Source of the DNA: Lenzites betulinus
Lineage: Eukaryota; Basidiomycota; Agaricomycetes; Polyporales; Polyporaceae
Assembly: GCA_022264855.1 (NCBI GenBank)
Contig: JABYQU010000038.1
Location: 310,001-374,000 of the forward strand
Reading direction: 5' to 3'
DNA length: 64,000 bases
Both the position numbers and the translations under genes were made by a program. Positions 22,164-34,450 of the stretch are shown piece after piece. Every line of letters starts with the position of its first letter. Position 1 is the stretch's first letter. Under the pieces are notes generated by a model, which ran no database searches, had not been told where the DNA came from, and saw only the letters and a program-made list of their open reading frames with translations.

Positions 22164-23754
22164 ATGGCCCACCCGTCGTACGCACATCTCTCCGCCTCCC
22201 TCGCCCCGCAGATCTCTGTTGCGGATACTAGCGCCCCCATGGAGCCTGCACCCCTCCTGGTGGCAGGCGCTCCGCCCCCGTCCTACCTAGGCGCGATGAG
22301 CGCGCCATACACATTCGCGTAAGCATGCCCAGTCCCCTCTTGATCCTCGGCATTCAACTTAGTCGGCGTTCCCTCGACAGGGCGCCAGCCGCACCATCGT
22401 ACATCGCCGCAGGCGATGTGGAGATCGGACACGGCGCGTCCCTCTCCCAACCCCTGCTCGGCACGAGCAGCGCAACGCAGTCCCCCTTCGCAGGGTTTCC
22501 GGACTGGGTACGTTGTTCGCCGTCCTCTCACGTTGCCTGACCTGACAATCATCTCCCTTACAGTTTAGCCCGGTTTGCGACGGGGAGGATAGGGGGCCGA
22601 GGGTGTCGTCGTCCCCCGAGACCGGCGCCTTCGACTCCTCACCAGGATCAAGCGACGACCCCGACTTCCCAATCACCCCCTCGTCATATGCTATATCAAC
22701 GACGTCGCCAATTTTCTTCTCGTCCGACTTTTGTGGGCATACCCCCCTCCTCTATGAAACTACTCCCTCGCTCGATTACTACTCGCGGAGCCCCGCAGAC
22801 GCCGACTACAGGCCTTCATGGGACGACAACGCATACGAGCTCTCCCCACTGTCCCCCGTCGTGCACACTTCGGCCGACCTCCGCGCTGAAATCGACGCCC
22901 TCTTCGATGTGCACGAGCATCGCACCGACGTGGGCTCTCCCACTCCCGACTCCCCAGCGAGTCCTGGCCTGCCTAGTCAGGTACAGGACGATGCTGCGCT
23001 CGCACTCGTCTCCTCTCCCGACGACGCGTACCTTCCCGCGGTCTCACAGCACGGCGAGACCGCGAGCGCGCCGCCCGTGTCGTCGACGGCCCCTTCTTCC
23101 CGCGGCGCGCGCGCGCACAAGGCGAAGGCCAGCGACATCGCGCACGACCTCTCGTGCTGGTTTGAGCCGCCCCCCATGCGCGTGACGCGCTCGCGCGCGC
23201 ACGCGGATGCGCCGCCCGCACCGAAGGTGCTAGTACCCCCGCCCTCCGCCCCCTCTCGCAAGACGTCGACGCGCCAACCTGCGTCCGCGCGCCGGCCGTC
23301 GAGGCCCCGTCCTGCTCGCAGGGCGTCCGTCGGCACTCGGTCCTCTCCCGACGAGGATGAGGACGACGTCGACGCCGACGTGCACGACGAGGCCTACGCG
23401 GAGGACGACGGCGACGACTCCGGCGACTACTACGAGGAGCAAGCGTCGTCCGAGGCTTCAGCCGCAGGTTCCAAGCGCAAGCGCATTGCTAGCTCGAATG
23501 CTAGCAGCAAGCGTGCTAGAGGAAGTCTTGAGCCCAAAATTCCGTGTCCGCATCCTAAATGCGACGCATCCTTCGGGCGTCGTTTTGATTTGAAGCGGCA
23601 CGAGAAGTCAGGTCACCGTCGCGAGAAGTCCGTATGTCCAGTTTGTCCCAAAACTTTTACGCGCAAAGATGCTGCACAACGGCATATGCGTACCAAGCAT
23701 ACCGAGGTCGAGGAGCCTGTGGCTCCCAAGAGGCGGCGTAAGAGTCGCTCATGA
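22164..23754 (+). CDS. C2H2 zinc-finger transcription factor
   Basis: Three exons, 22164-22318, 22363-22507 and 22564-23754, give 496 residues with both introns in phase (44 and 56 nt). The first 270 residues are Ser/Pro/Asp-rich and disordered, as in activation domains. Basic stretches follow (RPSRPRPARRAS and GSKRKRIASS, a likely nuclear signal) with an acidic run between (DEDEDDVDADVHDEAYAEDD). Two C2H2 fingers lie at about 428-451 (CPHPKCDASFGRRFDLKRH) and 458-479 (CPVCPKTFTRKDAAQRHMRT), then a basic tail. Two adjacent C-terminal fingers are typical of fungal sequence-specific regulators. Targets cannot be inferred; it stands alone between gene-poor stretches. Confidence 0.87.
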
Positions 23755-25535
23755 TACCTACATGTTTCCGCGAGGACATGCATTCTCTTACAGCTCCTCA
23801 TTCACGAGTTGGTTACCAGATGGACTGGTCCGCCGTGCGAGCGAGCATCTCATTCTGTTTCCCGACTTGGTTTCCTCGTATTTCTTATTGTGCTCTCTGT
23901 ACCCTCGCTTTCCACGCTCCGGTTCTCATGCACATGCTGTCCCCCCCTCCTCCCCAGCTTTCGATACTATATCTAAATCTTGAATTTGTTCTGCGCTTTC
24001 GACATCTCTCTCTCTCTCAAAGTTTGGTGTCCTCGATCATGCATCGTGAGCTGCTGCTATCATCCTGCGCGGCCCTCGGGGCTTCGCGTGTACTGTGCCA
24101 CCCGGGTCTGCGCTCCACACATGCTGGGAATCCGTTCGGTAGGACCGTGGGCACGCCGCACGCCGTCGCGCGCGTGCAATGCTCCAGCCTAACTGATTCT
24201 GATTCCGGCAGTGCGCTGATCATCAGTCCAGCACGGGCTGGGAAACTTCGCGTAGGCTGGCGTACACGACGGCAACCTGCAAGGGCATTGGAATGAGAGG
24301 CTGCGGATGGGCAGCCCGGCATCTCCGTTGCGGATGCCGACTCGCGAGTGACGATGGCGTCCGATATGTAAACTACGCCTGCAGCAGACGGTAAGTTCAG
24401 GCGCCACTCGTCAGATTTTCCAAAGAAAAACCACAGAAGCACCAGCCGTGCCTTCTGCTCATTGCGCTGTGCGACACATGGCCAGAACAAAGCCTAAGAA
24501 GCTCGTTGGGCGGCGAGCGGATAACGAATTCGAACAGATGGCTGGACCAAGTGCAAGCCCGAGTGCATTGTTCTTCCAATACGGCCCTGGCAGGCTCAAA
24601 TGACCACACCAGGCGGCGGTAAGGTTTATGGGCGCTGATCTATGTGGTTTGAATGGGGGGCTTCTGACCGAGGAGGGCCGGCTGGGAGTCACGTCCGTAC
24701 ACGGCACCGCTGCGGAGAGGTCCGCCTACGGCTAGCGTCCGCTGGCGTTGTGCTCAAGTCCTGTGTTTGATGCACCGCGCCAAGGGGTGGCCTTGCGGAG
24801 GCCTTGAGGCGTGTGCCCATAACGGGAAACATATCAGCGCCTCGACGGTGCCTCCGACGCCTTTTGCGAATGCGGCTTAATTGTGGGTGCAACATGGCGC
24901 GGCGTGCCGTCAGAGATAGCATTGCCTAGGTCTTGCCGCACGGCGCACCGTCACGTCCCGCACCCTGTTGACGCAACGCGCCCGACGAGCACCGGGACAC
25001 ACATCCCTTCGCGGGCAGGGCCCCAAAACGCTGCATGGATTTTGCCTCCGAGGTCGGGCGTTGTGTCGGTAATAATGTGTCGATGTGTCCGATAGGCGCG
25101 GATGCATTCGACGAGAGATCCTGTGCGGGTACTGCGCCTGTTCGGAGCGCCAGCTCTCCTGGAGAACGTAAGGACGACTTGTGTCGAGGCCAGTGGCCTG
25201 TGACTGCACAAAACTCGTTGTCAGCGTCCCTTGCAACGACTTTGCTGCAGTCATGCGTCTGGTATGCACGTCCGAGTGGGATGGTCCCTTCGCTTAATGG
25301 ACAGGAAGTACATGTCCCCTCCATAGCCAGGTGAATAGAGAGTCACTCGCGGGAGCGGCAAGAGGGTCGTGGTGGTCGCCGACGAAGGGGCGCCTCGCGG
25401 GAGGCGCTCCCGTGGGCCGGGTGGGCGCCTGTGTGAGTCGACGGAGTCCAGACTGCCGCCCACGCTCTCTTCCGTCGACACCCTTCACGGCCAGCCAGCT
25501 ATCCCCTCATCTCCTTCGTGGCGTCGGTGGATCTC
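23755..25535. other. No gene seen
   Basis: About 1.8 kb between two plus-strand genes. Open frames are short and composition-driven. The right end should hold the promoter of the RBM18-like gene. Confidence 0.45.
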
Positions 25536-26767
25536 ATGGAACCGTCTACTGAACGCTCGCCATCAGCAGCGCATAGCGCAGCACCCATTCCGAACAGCGC
25601 CATCTCGCCATCGGACGCCCTAGACGAGCTTCTGTCTTACCCCGCACCCTCCGAGCTCGCCGTGCCGCTCCCATCGTCCTCCTCGTCCACCGCGCAGCCG
25701 CGGACGATACTCAAGGACCGGCTGTACGTAGGCAACCTCCACCCGACCGTGGACGAGTGCGTCATCCAGCCTCCCCGGCGCCGCAGCCACTAACGCTCCC
25801 GACCACAAGGTACACCCTCCTCCAGTTATTCTCGAAGTTCGGCAGAATATCGAAGCTCGACTATCTCTTCCACAAATCCGGCCCACTGAAGGGAAAACCA
25901 CGGGGCTATGCCTTCGTCGAGTACGCCAACAGAGACGTACGTCCCTTTCTCCGACTCTTCACGGCGCGCTCTCACCCCGGGTTTCTTCTTGCGTGGCACC
26001 GGACCCGTACGCGACCGCATGCACATCTGGTTTCCGCACAAAGCGAGACCCGGGGCTCACGGCGGTCCCATAGACAGCTGCTCACATTTGAATCACCGCT
26101 ACTTGCCAGGATGCTGAGAAGGCGCTCACGCACGCCAACGATAAACTCCTCCGAGGCCGCAAGCTCGTCGTCACGTACGCGAACCAGGCGCCAATCGACG
26201 CCGCGGGGATGCAAGGCCTCGGGGCTAGGTCGCGCCGGCCTGTGAGCGACGTCGGCAAGCCGACGACGCTCAGCATGCTCAAAAGCGCAGGCGCAGGGCG
26301 GTCAGACGCGTAAGCATCCCGTGCCCGACTTCACGCCATCGGCATCCCGTTTGAGACGATCCCTCTTCCGCAGAACCGACGCCAAAATCGCAAGAATGGA
26401 GGCGAAGCTGCGCCAGCTCGAGAGCACTCCCGCGGGGTCGGCTGCAGGGGCGTCCTCATCACACCACCCCTCGCTACCGCCCAAACCTGTCGCTACCAAC
26501 ATCACTCCCACGTCGCGATATGCTCCCGCTCGTACGCCGTCCGCGCGCGCGCCGCCTCGTGGGAACGCTCGGACGCGGAATCTCCCCGTCCTTCCCCTCC
26601 CTCCAAAGTCGGCAGTCCAGCCCAGCCGGGACTCAGCCGCTGCACCGCTGGCGACGTTACCGACTTCGACTACTTCGCCTCCGCCTCCACGTGCTCCGCC
26701 CACGCGGAAGGCAGCGCTCGCGGGCGTGCGCCTTGTGAAGTCAAAACCACAAGGGACGGGCCCATGA
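25536..26767 (+). CDS. RNA-binding protein with one RRM, RBM18-like
   Basis: Four exons (25536-25756, 25810-25936, 26110-26309, 26374-26767) give 313 residues. The single RRM spans about residues 60-150: RNP2 is LYVGNL at 63-68 and RNP1 is PRGYAFVEY. The loop after strand 2 (YLFHKSGPLKGKPRGYAF) and the sequence after the RRM (LRGRKLVVTYANQAP) resemble the RBM18 family, poorly characterised RNA-binding proteins conserved in animals and fungi. The C-terminal half holds a short coiled coil (AKIARMEAKLRQLES), then a Pro/Arg/Ser-rich tail. The second intron is 173 nt, long for this window. No signal peptide. Confidence 0.85.
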
Positions 26768-27383
26768 GTACCACAGTCCGGATGGGGTAGGCCCCGTCTG
26801 TGTCCATGTTGAGGTTGCATCGCAGTTGTTATTGGTAGAACTCATTGGGCCCGACCAGGGCGATATCATTTGGGATTGATGCTTGTAAAGTCTTGTCAAA
26901 TTGCGACTTGAGCGTGAGTGTGCAACACAAGACCGTTCTGCGGATGCAGCCCACATGATACTAAAGTTCCCCTCGCTGTCAGGCTGCGGACAAAGCAGCC
27001 TGCTCACGATACGATGGAAGACATGAAATGATGGTCTGCCTCATCAGAGGCTCAGGTATGCGAAATATACGAGATGCGGGACACATGTACTCAAACCACA
27101 TCGGATTTGGGGGTGGGGGTATTGATGAAGAGGCTCAGACGGTCTTCTCGCGCATAAAACGTGGTGCGGCCGATAAACTGATCATTGTGGGAACGGTGGG
27201 CAGTGAGGCCGAGGGCTTGAGGTTGAATCTTCGAGCATGACGGAATGCATCATTTTCCGTGGACATTCACACTGATTAAAATTCTGATCAACCGCGTAAA
27301 AGGTGGTCGTGCTCATGGAGGCCGGAAGCGTGATGGTGGACATAACCATAGGAATACAAGCATACGACAACAGTGGGACGGGC
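26768..27383. other. Convergent intergenic region
   Basis: Lies between the stop of the RBM18-like gene (plus) and the stop of the L23 gene (minus), so it should carry two 3' UTRs. No gene seen. Confidence 0.5.
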
Positions 27384-28174
27384 TTATACGACGGTACCCG
27401 CGTTCGATGCGATACGCGGCCAGAGATCCGCCTGCAGACTGATAAGCACGGGATAATCGACAACACATATATGTGGGCTTACGCATTCTTTTGCGACGGG
27501 GCCAGTGATGGCAGAGCCCTTCATCTCACCCTTAGGGTTGACAATAACGCCAGCGTTGTCCTGCCAGAAGGTCAATATTCCATCACAAATATATATGGAA
27601 AACTACGCACCTCGAAGTAGAGGAAGACACCATCTCGCCTGCGCCATGCCTTGCGTTGACGAATAACAACAGCGGGCATCGCTGTGAAGAATGCCTTGTC
27701 AGTGAAGTGTCCTTATTCTTGCCCGACCAGCCGCCAAGGGAACGAGGTATGCGCAACCCCGCCCAGCCCCTGTCCCGCTCGTGCATGCAGAAACAACACT
27801 CACTCTTCTTCCTCAGCTCAGGCTTTCCCTTCTTGACGGACGCAACGAACATGCCACCAACACCACAGTCGGGGAGACGGTTAAGGTGGGAGCCGGTACC
27901 GTACGCCTCGATGACGAAGAGCGACTTGGCGCCGCTGTTGTCCGCGCAGTTCATAACGGCACCAGTGGGGAGACCCATGGTCATCCGGAATTTGTTGCCA
28001 GAGGCACCCGCACCTGTTCAATCCATCGCACAACAGACACATCGCTAGGTCAGGACCAGCCAGAGCGTAAGATGATCCCAAATGACGGGTACGAACCTGT
28101 TCAAAAGGCAAAACAGCATGAGCATGTCGGTTCTTTCATCCAGCACAAGCAGGGTACGTACCGCGTTTCGACAT
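27384..28174 (-). CDS. RPL23: 60S ribosomal protein L23 (uL14)
   Basis: Five exons (28174-28162, 28013-27804, 27681-27611, 27560-27483, 27431-27384) give 139 residues, the normal length. The protein is a small beta-barrel at the large-subunit interface that contacts the intersubunit bridge region. Signatures are [51 protein letters not shown] and the C-terminal [14 protein letters not shown]. The start is a 13-nt first exon (MSKRG), usual for ribosomal protein genes. Introns 1 and 2 are long (148 and 122 nt); intron 1 contains a second acceptor-like TTTTGAACAG. Compared with what I recall of the family, GDM is GGM and the conserved VMPAVV is TMPAVV here. Confidence 0.93.
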
Positions 28175-28731
28175 TTTGCTTGAGGACTTGCTGGAGTTAC
28201 AGTTGTCGCTGGGACCGATAGCCTACACCGACAAGGTTTCGCGCCGGCAATTTCCATGTGGTACTGTATAGTTTATAACACATAAGCGCCCGCTACGACT
28301 GTCCGCTTAGACGCTCATTTGACCTCGGCCTAGCCGAGGTGGATAGTCAATTCATGCCATTTCGCGTGCATATATCCAAGGATCATTGACCTTACACACT
28401 CACGCACATCAGGACATGACAATATTGATCCTTGCACACAGACATAAATTGGATACTCCCCGATGGTGCTGTTAGAATATGCCCGTTGACGACAACCACC
28501 CCCTTTAAATGTGCATCTGGTTCCTCATCATATAATGGAACATCCGTTTTTAACTCGTTCGCTTTCACGCTCAATCGCGGTCTGAAATGTGGCGGTACAA
28601 CGCGTAGTATACAGCTTAACCTACACTGATATTCCCGCTTTCTACTTGTACAAACGCAACGTATACTGCTCGATACTACTCAACACCGGACTGTCCACTG
28701 CCCCACACGGGCCCATTCAGAACGCGATGGC
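28175..28731. other. Intergenic, promoter side of RPL23
   Basis: 557 bp between the L23 start and the catalase stop, both on minus. No gene seen. The part next to 28174 should hold the RPL23 promoter. Confidence 0.45.
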
Positions 28732-30753
28732 TTAAGCACCCTTGACCTTGAAGCCGATAGCCTCCGAGGCAGGCTTGACCTTGAGGGGCTTGACTCTCGG
28801 CGCACCGATGGCGTCCGCAATGCGGTCGGAGAGGGTCTGGTCGACGGCGGCGTAGACGGACACTAGATGAATGCGCGTGAGCGATACGAGCAAATAGCAC
28901 ACGAAGCGGGGGAAACGCACGCTGCCTCGCCTTGACCTCGGCCGATTTCGCGCCGCCGAGGTGACCGGCGACGTTGCTGACGTAGTGGTCACGGTCAGTG
29001 TCGCTGAAGACCTTCTGCCAGAGCGCGCGGGGCTGCTCGAAGTCGACTGCACATTCGAGGAGCCATGTCAGCATGGTGCTTTGCGCGGTCATGAGGCGGG
29101 CACGTACGTTCGGTGATCTCGCTCAGGTGCGCCCGCGCGTGGCCGAGCCAGAGCTCATGCGCGACGTTCTGGTATGCCTTGGGCTTGTACTGCAGGGGCA
29201 CGATGCTGCTCTGGTAGTTCGGCCGCGAGCCCTGACTGACGAAGGTCATGGCGCCGTCGCGCTGGAAGTTCGCAACGGGTACAACGGGCGCGTTGACTGG
29301 CAACTGGTTGTAGTTCACACCGAGACGGTGCCTATCGTGATAGTGAGCTTGGTATGAAAGCTGGTGAAAGGACGGCGCTTACCTGTGGGTGTCGGGGTAG
29401 GAGAAGAGACGGGACTGGAGGACGGGGTCGGCGGAGGGCTCGATACCGGGGACGGTGTGAGAGGGCGAGAAAGCGGCCTGCTCGATCTCGGCGAAGTAGT
29501 TCTCGACGGTCTTGTCGAGCACGATCTTGCCAACTGGGCGGAGCGGGAACTCGGCGTGCGGCCAGACCTTGGTGAGATCGAGGATGTTGTAGCGGAACTT
29601 CTCCGCCTGCTCGGCAGTCATGGTTTGCTGGAAGCCCCTCGTAAGTATACCAATTCTTTGGGCACATAGGGTCGGAATATACTTACGACGAAGACATCCC
29701 ACGTGGGGAATTCACCCTTCTCGATGTCCTCGAACAAGGTCTGGAGACCGTACTCCGGGTTCTCACCAGCAAGCTTCGTCGCCTGCGCATCGGTGAGAGT
29801 CTTGAAACCGCCGACCTTGCGGACGTGGACCTGGGTGTACACAAACTTGCCCTCAGCGTTGACGAACTTGAACGTGTGGCCGGAGTAGCCGTGCATGTTG
29901 TGGTAGCCGTCGGGAGTACCGCGGTCCGAGAACAGAATCATAATCTGATGAATAGACTCCGGGTTTTGCGACAGGTAGTCCTACATATACGTCATGAGCG
30001 GATATTCGCATATTTGCGATGTACAAATGAGCTTACCCAGAACATGTCCGCATCCTTGAGGTGGGTCTGCGGGTCACGCTTTTGGGTGTGGATGAAGTGC
30101 GGGAACTTCGCGGGGTCGCGGATGAAGAACACGGGGGTGTTGTTGAACACCCAGTCGAGGTTGCCCTCCTGTGTCTTGATCTTAATCGCGAAACCTGCGT
30201 TCGACAAACGTCAATGCCGCTCCTTGCCAAAGCACATGATGGCGCACGAACCTCGAGGGTCACGGGCGGTGTCCGCCGAACCCGACTCGCCACCGACGGT
30301 CGAGAACCGCATGGTCACCGGCGCTTTCGTGCCGACCTTGTTGAAGAGCGCGGCGCATGTGAGGTCGGTGATGTCGTGCGTCACCTCAAAGTAACCGTGG
30401 GCTCCAGCGCCCTTCGCGTGCACGACACGTTCTGCACAGGAAAGAGGGCGCGATGACGCACACAGACGACGTCAATGGCGCTGTCCGCGAATCGGAGCAC
30501 GATGATGACGAAGGCACGCACCAGGGATACGCTCGCGATCGAAGTGGGCGAGGAGATCGATGTGGTGGAAGTCTGCGCGGAACAGTCAATATCGCTTGGA
30601 TCGGGCCCGACGACGGGATCGACGCGCACCCTGGAGCAGCAGAGGGCCAATGTCCCCGACGCGCTCAGCCGCATAGGGCTGCGCGACAGGGGCACCTGTC
30701 GACGTCGTGTAGACGGCGTTGTCCTGCGACTTGAAGACCTTCTGAGACGGCAT
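28732..30753 (-). CDS. Heme catalase
   Basis: Nine exons from ATG 30753 to TAA 28732 give about 508 residues, the size of small-subunit (clade 3 type) catalases. It breaks hydrogen peroxide into water and oxygen. The distal His is in [19 protein letters not shown] (about residue 63), the catalytic Asn in [20 protein letters not shown] (about 136), and the proximal heme Tyr in [20 protein letters not shown], where an intron splits DTHR from HRLG. All joins keep phase, for example SEITE to [10 protein letters not shown] and EVKARQ to LSVYAAVDQ. There is no signal peptide, and it ends KGA rather than a classical SKL-type peroxisomal signal, so a cytosolic location or another import route is possible. 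It lies among housekeeping genes and probably serves oxidative stress defence. Confidence 0.93.
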
Positions 30754-32659
30754 GCTGGAGGCTTAGAACGGGAGGAGGATGGTCAAAGTGGAGGTGAGGG
30801 CTGGAAGCGGCTCGACGAAGGGGGTGCGAATGGAATGGAGGGTATTTGTACGCGACGCCCCTGGCCGCTCTCCATGGCCCGGCGGCCTCGTCCTGACCCT
30901 GCGGAGCAGGCGAACATGTCAGCCGATCACGAGCGCAGTGGATATTCTGTGTGAACGGGGCGGGAGAGGCGTATTGAGTAACAGACACAGAACGCCTACG
31001 ATCTCCGGTAAGCTTGCACGTGATGCTCGTCAGCATCCTCTCACCGCTCAGGGGTTTGTCAAAACTCTCCGAGGGCACCGACGGCTCGGGCTTCGAGATG
31101 CTGTGGGCGTGCCAATGTTGCTAACACCTGGCAGCTCGCGGGTCACATAGGCTGCGGGGGCGATTGGATCGCGATGACCGAGCCAGCCGCGCACGATCGG
31201 ATGCACGATACCACATCTCACATTGTCTCATGACTTGCATGCTCAGGAGCTTTCCCCACAAATCCTGGCGAACAGCGCGGGCACCGACCCCAACCGGTCC
31301 AATGTTCTGCGATAGGGTGTCAGCGGGTATTTTTGGTGGGGAGAAGGACGGAACATGCACACCCCAAATATTCCCACCGCCTGCACGAGGACATGTCCAG
31401 CACGGCTCGTCGCGGTTCCTCCCGCCCGGGCGTCGCTGTAGAACGCCATGATCACAGAAGAGCGAGCGGGCCTTGATCGTCACAGGAGAAAGTCGGACGG
31501 CGAGACAGGTCGGCGGCGCGCGCCATGCCCCGTGTCCTGTTCATCTGACGACTGCGACGCCGCACGAACAAAGCCAAAGTGGCTTCGAGGGGTCACGTTC
31601 GTGCAGGGTCTCCGCCCAACAATCGCGCCAAGTCGCGACATACCGTGAATCCCGTCGCACGGGGGCGCCGTTCGCTGACGGCACCAGGAGAGCCTTCACG
31701 ATGACCTTCCTATCTGGCCCGAGACCAGGCCCTAAGTCGCGTACGGGTGGGTGCGAATGAATGGAGAAGCGCCTTGCAATTGAGTTCGTGCTAACGTTCT
31801 GGATAGCCGTGGGGATCCAAGCTGCAGGCTGAATCGACGGCCTGGACGTAGGTGGGAACGTGGCATAGAGGGCTCGAGAGGATGTAGTGATACGAGCAGA
31901 TAGCGGCATAGAGCAACGTCTTCCAGCTGCATGGGGTGAGAGTAGAAGGACTGTGAGGACGGCGGCGTCGTTCCACGGTTCCTCCGGACATGGACTCACG
32001 AAGAAAACGTGAGACTGGTTCGCATGGTTGCGGCTCTCGGGGACGTCTGACGTTCACTGTTCACGGGATGAAGTGGGCAACATCAATGCTTGCTGTCCCG
32101 ACGATCTCCTACAACACCACATCAGGTAGCGCAGTATCTTTGAAAATGGGCGTCTGCATGCACTCACGTAGATGTAGATTTAGATAATTGGCTGTGAGGA
32201 TGTGCACACCGGATATTAGCGGGAGTGAAGCAAAGTACCGATCGCCCCGCCTCGTAGTCTACGAGCGCTTCCTGTGATGGTGAGATACGACGGCGGTCAT
32301 TGGCCGGGTCCACTCTGGCGCATTACCCCTTCCCCAGACTAGGTGTGCGTGTGCCAAGACGTATAAACGACCGTCGTCACGAAGGTCGGGCGAGTTCGGA
32401 TCGCCATCGTTCTGCAGGCCATCACGGGTCCGGAACGCTGAGCCTTGGGGGTGAAGACTGATGATACTATAAATGACACAACGAGGGACTAGCGTACGAC
32501 CTTGTAGGTAACCCCCTTGACGGTCCAATCCTTCCGAGCTCGCGGCATTAGCCCCTGGTGGTGTAGGGGATGCGGCTCGTCCTGCCCTGCCGCCATGAGT
32601 CTACCTCCACTGCCTACAGTGCAAGCATACTCACTATGTACCAAGCGGAAGCTGAAGCT
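30754..32659. other. No gene seen
   Basis: 1.9 kb between the catalase start and the SDHB stop, both on minus. Open frames of up to 152 codons lack domains. Should include the catalase promoter near 30754. Confidence 0.45.
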
Positions 32660-33837
32660 TTACTCTGCGGCAAGCTCGAGCTTCATCTTGGCGATGGCGG
32701 CGGCAGGGTTCAGGCCCTTCGGGCAAGTACGCGCGCAGTTGAAGATAGTGTGGCAGCGGTATAGACTGAGCTCATTCTGCATCTTCTCCATGCGGTGCGC
32801 CTTGTAGGTGTCCTACAGTGCGCAGACCTTCAATAACAAGTACAGATAATAGCAAGCGTAGACGTACCCGAGAATCCGCCATCCAGCGGTATGCGGCCAT
32901 GAGCGTAGCAGGACCGAGGTACTCGTCCTGGTTCCACCAGTAGCTCGGGCACGACGTCGAGCAGCATGCGCACAGAATGCACTCGTACATGCTGCAAAAA
33001 CACAAGTATCAGCTCTACTCGTATGCCCGTGATTCCCCGACGATGACGTAGCAAATTCAGCGCATATATGCGCCAAGTTCGCGACAGATACACGGAGGCA
33101 AGAGAAATATCACTCACCCGTCAAGCTTCCGCCGGTCCTCAGGCGACTGCAAGTGCTCGTGGTCCGTCGGGGGGTTGTCGTTCTGCAGGTACGGCTCGAT
33201 GGACTTGTACTGCTTGTAGAACTGGGTGAGGTCGGGCACCAGGTCCTTGACGATATACACTGCCAGCCCATCAGCATTGTCTACGCCGCTGCATATTCTC
33301 GAACTCACTGTGGGGAAGAGGGTAGATCTTGGTGTCCTTGGACGCGTTCCGGTCGATCCTGCACAGGCAGGCAAGGGTGTTCTGGCCGTTGATATTCATG
33401 GCGCAGGAGCCGCAAATACCCTCGCGGCAGGACCGCCGGAAGGTCAGGGTGGGGTCCATCTCGTTCTTGATCTTGATGAGGGCATCAAGAATCTACACAC
33501 AGAGGTTGAGTCGCAAACTTCAGTCCGCCGGGTGCATACGGAAAGGAGGTAGCGCGGACACACCATAGGCCCGCACTGGTTGAGGTCGACGGTGTAGGTC
33601 TGCAGCGTCGGCTTCTTCTCCGGCTCGTCGGGGTTCTACCAATGCACCAGCATGCTTAGCATTCGCCATCCACAAGATGCAAGGAAAATCATGGCGACAT
33701 ACCCAGCGGTAAATCTTGAACTCCTTGTTCAAGCTGGGCTTCTGGACGGGCGTGGCCTGCGCCCGCGCTGCCGACGACGCGAACCCTCGCGCAGAGTGTC
33801 TGAAAGCGTTGGTGCGTGCAGCGACGAGAGACTGCAT
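32660..33837 (-). CDS. SDHB: Succinate dehydrogenase iron-sulfur subunit
   Basis: Six exons from ATG 33837 to TAA 32660 give about 269 residues. The Arg/Ala/Ser-rich start ([20 protein letters not shown]) is a mitochondrial presequence. The plant-type ferredoxin domain binds 2Fe-2S through Cys91, 96, 99 and 111 ([20 protein letters not shown]). The C-terminal domain carries the 4Fe-4S and 3Fe-4S ligands in [16 protein letters not shown] and [17 protein letters not shown]. The protein passes electrons from the flavin subunit to ubiquinone in complex II. The histidine after the Cys of the third cluster motif (CHTI) is the wild-type residue at the known carboxin-resistance position. All five introns are GT-AG and in phase, for example the CGCTGG/GTATGT donor ending exon 1 at 33703. 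Confidence 0.95.
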
Positions 33838-34450
33838 GGCTGGTGGGGGCTGTTTGGGAGGAGGGGGAGACGGCGAGGGCGGAGGCGGAATGGACGGTGC
33901 ACGAGATTGAGGAGGAGGGTTGCGCTAGCTACCCCGGTCTCTTCGGCCGCATTCCTCCGATCCAATCACGCGCCCCCAATTTCTCCCGCATCGTCCTGTT
34001 CTGGAACGCCTGCGTTTGTCTCGACTCGTTGCACTCGCCATCCCCGCACTCGCCGCAGTCGGAAATGTGAATGAACGTCAAGCTACGAGAGGGATACAGC
34101 GGACACGTACACCGGCGATGAAGTGAACTAGGTTGTTGCTGCCAGATTACTCGAAATACTATAATCATACATATTTGTATCATACCGCCATATGTTCGTA
34201 AAAAGGAGACACAGAACTCCACGCGGAGGGACAGGCTATCATCAAAGCACAAGGACAATTCTAGGATGATCCAAATACAACGCAGAATATACAGTCGTGG
34301 GTGCCAGACAAGGGGTTGGCGAGACAAGGGGAACCAAAGGTGAAAGAGAAGGTATACGGCGGTGCCAGCCAGATTGTCCGTGTCCGTGACGGCGACCACC
34401 ACGATCACCTGGTGACTTCGCTACGGATGAGGGAGGGGTATGTCAACATG
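33838..34450. other. Intergenic, upstream of SDHB
   Basis: 613 bp between the SDHB start and the FHA-RING stop, both on minus. Should contain the SDHB promoter. No gene seen. Confidence 0.45.

Noticed and set aside
28014..28161. Possible C/D-box snoRNA in RPL23 intron 1 (GGATGAA and CTGAC)
   Set aside because: The C box is imperfect, no closing stem was found, and the motifs are short enough to occur by chance.
31541..31999. 152-codon minus-strand frame upstream of catalase
   Set aside because: No recognisable domain, and other frames overlap it; no splice partners.
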